From CAZRXG01 sp964603985 (GTDB lineage Bacteria; Chloroflexota; Anaerolineae; Aggregatilineales; UBA3940): a stretch of 62,110 nt of DNA. Both the position numbers and the translations under genes were made by a program. Position 1 is the first letter of the stretch; each line of letters begins with the position of its first letter. Location of the stretch: assembly GCA_964603985.1 (NCBI GenBank), contig CAZRXG010000026.1, positions 1 through 62,110 on the forward strand. Direction: 5' to 3'. Shown piece after piece: positions 58,609 to 62,110 of this stretch. The notes under the pieces were generated by a model. The model was not told where the DNA came from. It ran no database searches and saw only the letters and a program-made list of their open reading frames with translations.

Positions 58609-59466
58609 TCAGGGGCTTAAGTAAAGCGTGATCGGGTCCCCGGTCTTGGCGGCCAGTGCTTCGCTGGCCTTGCCCTGGTTGACGGCGATCTCCAGCTCGC
58701 CGCCGCTCCCGACGAGCGCCGCCATCTGGCCCACCTCAACCTGGCTGTAAGTCTGGCGCAAACCGTCCAGCGTGTGCCAGCCGCAGGTCACCCGGATCTT
58801 CTGTGCGTCCATCAACCGGGGGCGATCCTGCCCGGCCTCCCCGCTTGTGGGTTGGAACTCAACGGTGTGCTCGTCGATCCAACGCAGGTGTTTGATGTTG
58901 GTCAGCACGTTGCCAAAGTGGTCGATGTGTGTGATCTCTCCCTGAATGCTGGCCGCTGAGATGCTCAACGACGGCGGGGGAAGGATCACCGGCTCTTCGA
59001 TGGGCGGCCCCAACTTCTTGAGCGCGACCCCACTCGCCAGGTGCGCTGCCACCGGGCTGAAGATGTCACGCCCGTGAAACGTGTGGCTGGGCGCTGACCG
59101 CCAGTAAGTCGGGTTTTCCAGCGCGACGATCTCCGCCTCCGGCTCCTGCAGCAGAACTTCCGTCAGCACGCCGTTGTCCGGCGCGACGAAGCGCCCGCCC
59201 GGTGCCTGCACGGCGATTGCGCGTCTTGCCCCCCCTACCCCCGGATCGATCACGACCAGGTGCACCGTGTGAGGCGGGAAGTAGGGGTACACGTTTGCCA
59301 GGATCAGCGCCGCCTGGCGCACGCTCTGCGGGGCGATGTGATGGCTGATGTCAACCAACTGCGCGTCGGGCAGGATGCCCAACATCACGCCTTTCATCGC
59401 CCCGACGTAACCATCGTCCTCACCGAAGTCGGTCAGGAGGGTGATAATTGCCGGTCGCTCTGTCAT
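58609..59466 (-). CDS. SAM hydroxide adenosyltransferase (DUF62 family)
   Basis: A 285-residue member of the fluorinase/chlorinase-like family. ITLLTDFGEDDGYVGAMKG opens it, followed by DISHHIAPQSVRQAALIL, VVIDPGVGGARRAI, FVAPDNGVLT and the C-terminal beta-barrel with ITHIDHFGNVLTNI. Most members hydrolyse SAM to adenosine and methionine. The fluorinase-specific insertion is not apparent, so a halogenase is unlikely. The ATG at 59466 is preferred to the upstream frame opening. Probably cotranscribed with murA. Confidence 0.88.
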   Translation of the reverse strand: MTERPAIITLLTDFGEDDGYVGAMKGVMLGILPDAQLVDISHHIAPQSVRQAALILANVYPYFPPHTVHLVVIDPGVGGARRAIAVQAPGGRFVAPDNGVLTEVLLQEPEAEIVALENPTYWRSAPSHTFHGRDIFSPVAAHLASGVALKKLGPPIEEPVILPPPSLSISAASIQGEITHIDHFGNVLTNIKHLRWIDEHTVEFQPTSGEAGQDRPRLMDAQKIRVTCGWHTLDGLRQTYSQVEVGQMAALVGSGGELEIAVNQGKASEALAAKTGDPITLYLSP

Positions 59467-59581
59467 GAGCGCATTGTACCGTGAGGGCCGGAGGGCGTGC
59501 AAGGAGCGTGCTTTTTCCCCCCTTCCCCAGCTTGTGCTAAACTAAGCCCACCGTATTCCTACAACCCGGACTTATGGTGAT

Positions 59582-61987
59582 ATGACTCTTTTCTACCTGA
59601 CCATTGCGTGGCTGTTCGGGATCGCCCTGGCACGGGTCGCCAATATCGCCTGGTGGCTGTGGCTTCTCCTGTTCACCCCCTCGCTGATCGGCTTCCTCCT
59701 CACCCGCCATCTCGGCGACCAGGACGGACGGCGCACCTCCTGGTCCCTCATCTTCGGCTGCACGGCCCTCTTCGCGCTCGGCGCGGCCCGCCTCGCTTTC
59801 TCGATCCCCCACTTCGACGCAGACGACCTCGCTAACTACAACGATCAGGGCTTCGTCATCATCGAGGGACTCATCATCGACGCCCCCGATGTGCGCGATA
59901 CCCACGTCAACCTGCGCGTGCGCGCCGAGGCCATCACCCTCCCCGACGACGAGACTCGCCCCGTCAAAGGGCTGGCCCTCGTCCAGGCCCCACTGGCCGG
60001 GTCCTACCGCTACGGCGATCCCGTGACCGTGCGCGGCGAGCTTCACACGCCTCCCGAATTCGACACCTTCTCCTACCGCGAATACCTCGCCCGCCAGAAC
60101 GTTCACAGTCTGCTGCGCTACGCCCAGGTCGAGGTGACCGGCGAGCGGCGCGGCAATCCCGTCCGCGCTGCCCTGCTCGATTTCCGCGCCATCACCCACG
60201 ACGTTATCATCCGCCTGCTCCCCGATCCCCAGGCATCCCTGCTGGCCGGGATTCTCCTGGGCATCGAGGGCGGCATCAGCCCCGACGTGCTGGAGGCGTT
60301 CAACGCCGTCGGCGCTACACACGTCATCGCCATCTCCGGCTCCAACCTCGTCATCCTGGCCGGTGTCCTCCAGAACGTCGCCCGCCGCTTCATGCGCGAA
60401 GCCTGGGCCGCCGTGATCACCATCCTCGGCGTGCTGCTTTACACCGTCTTCGTCGGCGGCGACGCCGCCGTCGTGCGCGCCGCCATCATGACCACCCTCA
60501 CCCTGGTCGCAGCCCGGTTAGGCCGCCAGACCTACGGCTTTGCCTCACTCTCGTTTGCCGCGCTCGTCATGACGGCCATCAACCCCTTCACGCTGTGGGA
60601 TGTCGGCTTCCAGTTGAGCGCCCTGGCGACGCTGGGCCTGATCCTCTACGTCGACCCGCTGCAAACCTTCCTGGCGAAGGGTCTGTCCGCTTTCCTCTCG
60701 GCTGAGACGGCCCGCAAGGTCGTCGGCGCGCTGTCCGAGGCATTCGTCGTCACGGTCGCCGCGCAGATCACCACCACCCCGATCATCGCCTACTACTTCG
60801 GGCGCTTGTCCCTGCTCTCCCTGCCCGTCAATCTGCTCATCATCCCCCTCCAGACGCCGCTGATGGTGCTCGGCGGCCTCGGTGTGCTCACCGCCCTGAT
60901 CGTCTGGCCGGTCGGGCAGGCCCTCGCCTGGGGAAGCTGGCTGTTTTTGACCTGCACCATCGCGGTCGTGCGCTTCTTTGCCCACCTACCCTTTGCCTCA
61001 CTGGGCGCGGAGAACCTCTCACCGCTCACCATCTGGGGGATTTATGCCATCATGTTCGGTCTGACCTTCTACGCCATCCAACCCGCCGATCAACGCACCC
61101 GCTGGCGCGAGCTGCTGGGCCGCGCTCTCGGCGTCAAGGCGTTGGCCTCCGCCGGGTTGATCACCGCTACCCTGCTGGTGGCCGCCACGTGCTCCCTGCC
61201 CAATGACCGCCTGCACGTCACCTTTATCGATGTCGGCCCCGGCACCGCCACCCTCATCGAGACGCCTAGCGGGCGGCACATCCTGGTCGACGCCGGGGGC
61301 AGCGCCCGCAAGCTCTCTACCGCCCTCGGCGACGAGCTGCCCTTCTGGGATCGCCGCCTCGATCTGGTCATCCTCACCCAACCGACCCAGGCACACACCG
61401 GCGCACTGCTGCCCATCCTGCGGCGCTACCACGTCGACGCCGTGATGACCAACGGCCTGCGCGGCACGGGCGACCTGGACGACATGCTGTGGGCCGCCCT
61501 GGAAGCGGGGGGCACGCAGACCGTCACCGCGCAGCCCGGCACGCGCGTCAGCGTCGGCGACGGCGTCACGCTGACCGTGCTCCAAACCCAGACCGGCCCG
61601 CCGCCCGAAGCGGGCGACCCCGGCCAACCGGTCATCCTCCTGCTGACCTACCACGACGCCCGCATCCTGCTGCCCGGCGACCTGACGCCTGAGGGCGAGG
61701 CCGCGCTGCTGTCCTCCGGTCTCCTCCTCGACTCAACCGTGTTGCAGGTTCCCGCCGGGGGCAGCCGCGCCGTCGGCAGCGAGACGTTCCTGGCCGCCGT
61801 CAACCCCCAGATCAACGTCCTCTCCATCGACGCCGGGAACCGCTACGGCCTGCCCCACCCCGAAGCTCTGGCCCGCCTCGCAGCGACCGGCGCGCCGCTC
61901 TACCGCACCGACCAGGCCGGGACGATCCGCCTGACCACCGACGGCCACCGCCTGTGGGTCAAGACCGCCCGGCGAAGTGAGCCGTAA
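59582..61987 (+). CDS. comEC: ComEC/Rec2-type competence protein
   Basis: An 801-residue membrane protein: two or three N-terminal spans, an OB-like DUF4131 region (about 75-190: IIEGLIIDAPDVRDTHVNLRV), the ComEC competence domain (about 205-500, GILLGIEGGISPDVLEAFNAVGATHVIAISGSNL in outline) and a C-terminal beta-lactamase-like domain (from about 540: FIDVGPGTATLIETPSGRHILVDAGG). In that domain the metal motif usually written HxHxDH reads LTQPTQAHTGAL, so at least three metal ligands are lost and nuclease activity is doubtful. ComEC forms the DNA channel in transformation. No other com gene is in view. Confidence 0.88.
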   Translation: MTLFYLTIAWLFGIALARVANIAWWLWLLLFTPSLIGFLLTRHLGDQDGRRTSWSLIFGCTALFALGAARLAFSIPHFDADDLANYNDQGFVIIEGLIIDAPDVRDTHVNLRVRAEAITLPDDETRPVKGLALVQAPLAGSYRYGDPVTVRGELHTPPEFDTFSYREYLARQNVHSLLRYAQVEVTGERRGNPVRAALLDFRAITHDVIIRLLPDPQASLLAGILLGIEGGISPDVLEAFNAVGATHVIAISGSNLVILAGVLQNVARRFMREAWAAVITILGVLLYTVFVGGDAAVVRAAIMTTLTLVAARLGRQTYGFASLSFAALVMTAINPFTLWDVGFQLSALATLGLILYVDPLQTFLAKGLSAFLSAETARKVVGALSEAFVVTVAAQITTTPIIAYYFGRLSLLSLPVNLLIIPLQTPLMVLGGLGVLTALIVWPVGQALAWGSWLFLTCTIAVVRFFAHLPFASLGAENLSPLTIWGIYAIMFGLTFYAIQPADQRTRWRELLGRALGVKALASAGLITATLLVAATCSLPNDRLHVTFIDVGPGTATLIETPSGRHILVDAGGSARKLSTALGDELPFWDRRLDLVILTQPTQAHTGALLPILRRYHVDAVMTNGLRGTGDLDDMLWAALEAGGTQTVTAQPGTRVSVGDGVTLTVLQTQTGPPPEAGDPGQPVILLLTYHDARILLPGDLTPEGEAALLSSGLLLDSTVLQVPAGGSRAVGSETFLAAVNPQINVLSIDAGNRYGLPHPEALARLAATGAPLYRTDQAGTIRLTTDGHRLWVKTARRSEP

Positions 61988-61998
61988 GGAGGTTGGTG

Positions 61999-62110
61999 AT
62001 GAAACCAGCAACCCCGACGCTCAAAGATCGCCCCCGGCCCCGCAGTTTCCCCTCGCCCAGCGCTCGAAGAGCGCGTCCGGGAGAGGGGTCGCCGACCCGG
62101 AGGTCGGCGG
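61999..62110 (+). CDS. Possible partial gene start overlapping a dispersed repeat
   Basis: AAGGAGG lies seven to eight bases before an ATG at 61999, and the frame stays open to the window edge. Most of it, however, runs through a repeat (62050-62085 with CCCCTC/GAGGGG outer and GCGCTC/GAGCGC inner arms), so the frame is probably spurious or the gene is interrupted. The product so far (MKPATPTLKDRPRPRS...) has no recognisable domain. Confidence 0.2.
   Translation, partial: MKPATPTLKDRPRPRSFPSPSARRARPGEGSPTRRSA
62050..62110. repeat. Dispersed palindromic repeat at window end
   Basis: Outer arms CCCCTC / GAGGGG and inner GCGCTC-GAA-GAGCGC, then GTCGCCGACC and GGTCGGCGG words. The inner core is shared with about 2405-2418. 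Confidence 0.65.

Noticed and set aside
58609..59466. Fluorinase or chlorinase
   Set aside because: The family is shared, but the insertion loop typical of fluorinases is not apparent and no biosynthetic partners are near.

Overview
The window looks like a chromosomal segment of a high-GC, probably monoderm bacterium of the phylum Chloroflexota (Anaerolineae-like is my best guess). This rests on gene content and style: MurA with Asp in place of the catalytic Cys, PT-rich surface proteins with one membrane anchor, GT-C glycosyltransferases with C-terminal beta-sandwich domains, a UMF1-type MFS protein, and dispersed palindromic repeats of the 'CCCTCACCCCC' style familiar from this phylum. No rRNA or phylogenetic marker was searched, so the assignment is inference.

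Layout. (1) 1-3660 is accessory DNA without an intact core gene. It holds two copies of a 234-bp hairpin-rich repeat, a low-GC STAS-like gene, a 1142-bp element with terminal inverted repeats and a 7-bp target duplication that carries a truncated CpaF-type ATPase gene and a multi-hairpin segment, a perfect sigma70-type promoter with no gene behind it, an 81-bp MITE-like element and two neighbouring 26-bp palindromes. (2) 3661-11593 is housekeeping: a membrane-anchored transglutaminase-like protein, ribosomal protein L19 (rplS) with an elaborate leader, glutamate racemase (murI), an MFS transporter, a PlsC-like acyltransferase and a bifunctional penicillin-binding protein. (3) 11668-38879 is a polysaccharide cluster of about 27 kb, all on the minus strand, with many 1-14 nt gene overlaps. 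It has a WecA/TagO-type initiating transferase, five GT4 enzymes (a sixth, more divergent GT-B protein is included in that count), two GT2 enzymes, three GT-C membrane glycosyltransferases, two AsnB-type amidotransferases, two SDR sugar epimerases, a two-domain oxidoreductase, a heparinase II/III-like protein, a methyltransferase and two small membrane proteins. No flippase or export ABC transporter is visible, so export must be encoded elsewhere. (4) 38987-39392 is an AT-rich array with eleven exact copies of TTTCAACA (both strands) plus variants, the most striking non-coding feature of the window; a DnaA-box/origin-like role is one hypothesis. (5) 39387-50036 is mixed metabolism and repair: an AlkZ-related protein, a glycerol kinase 3' remnant, family 4 uracil-DNA glycosylase, a histidine kinase, oligoendopeptidase F, a DUF3048 lipoprotein, an N-acylamino-acid racemase/GNAT pair, fmt and a nitroreductase. 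(6) 50131-51614 holds two convergent tRNA genes and a low-GC gene for an EVE-domain protein fused to a PD-(D/E)XK-like nuclease domain, a candidate modification-dependent restriction enzyme. (7) 51835-57032 encodes what may be an undescribed ParA-based envelope system: a protein with two surface repeats and one membrane span, then an operon of an orphan ParA ATPase, an acidic multi-span membrane protein and an SH3-like/PT-rich/membrane/zinc-ribbon protein. (8) 57275-61987 is murA, a SAM hydroxide adenosyltransferase and ComEC with a degenerate nuclease-like domain, ending in another dispersed repeat.

The best candidates for something new are the TTTCAACA array, the ParA membrane module, the EVE-nuclease protein, and the inverted-repeat element carrying the cpaF fragment.
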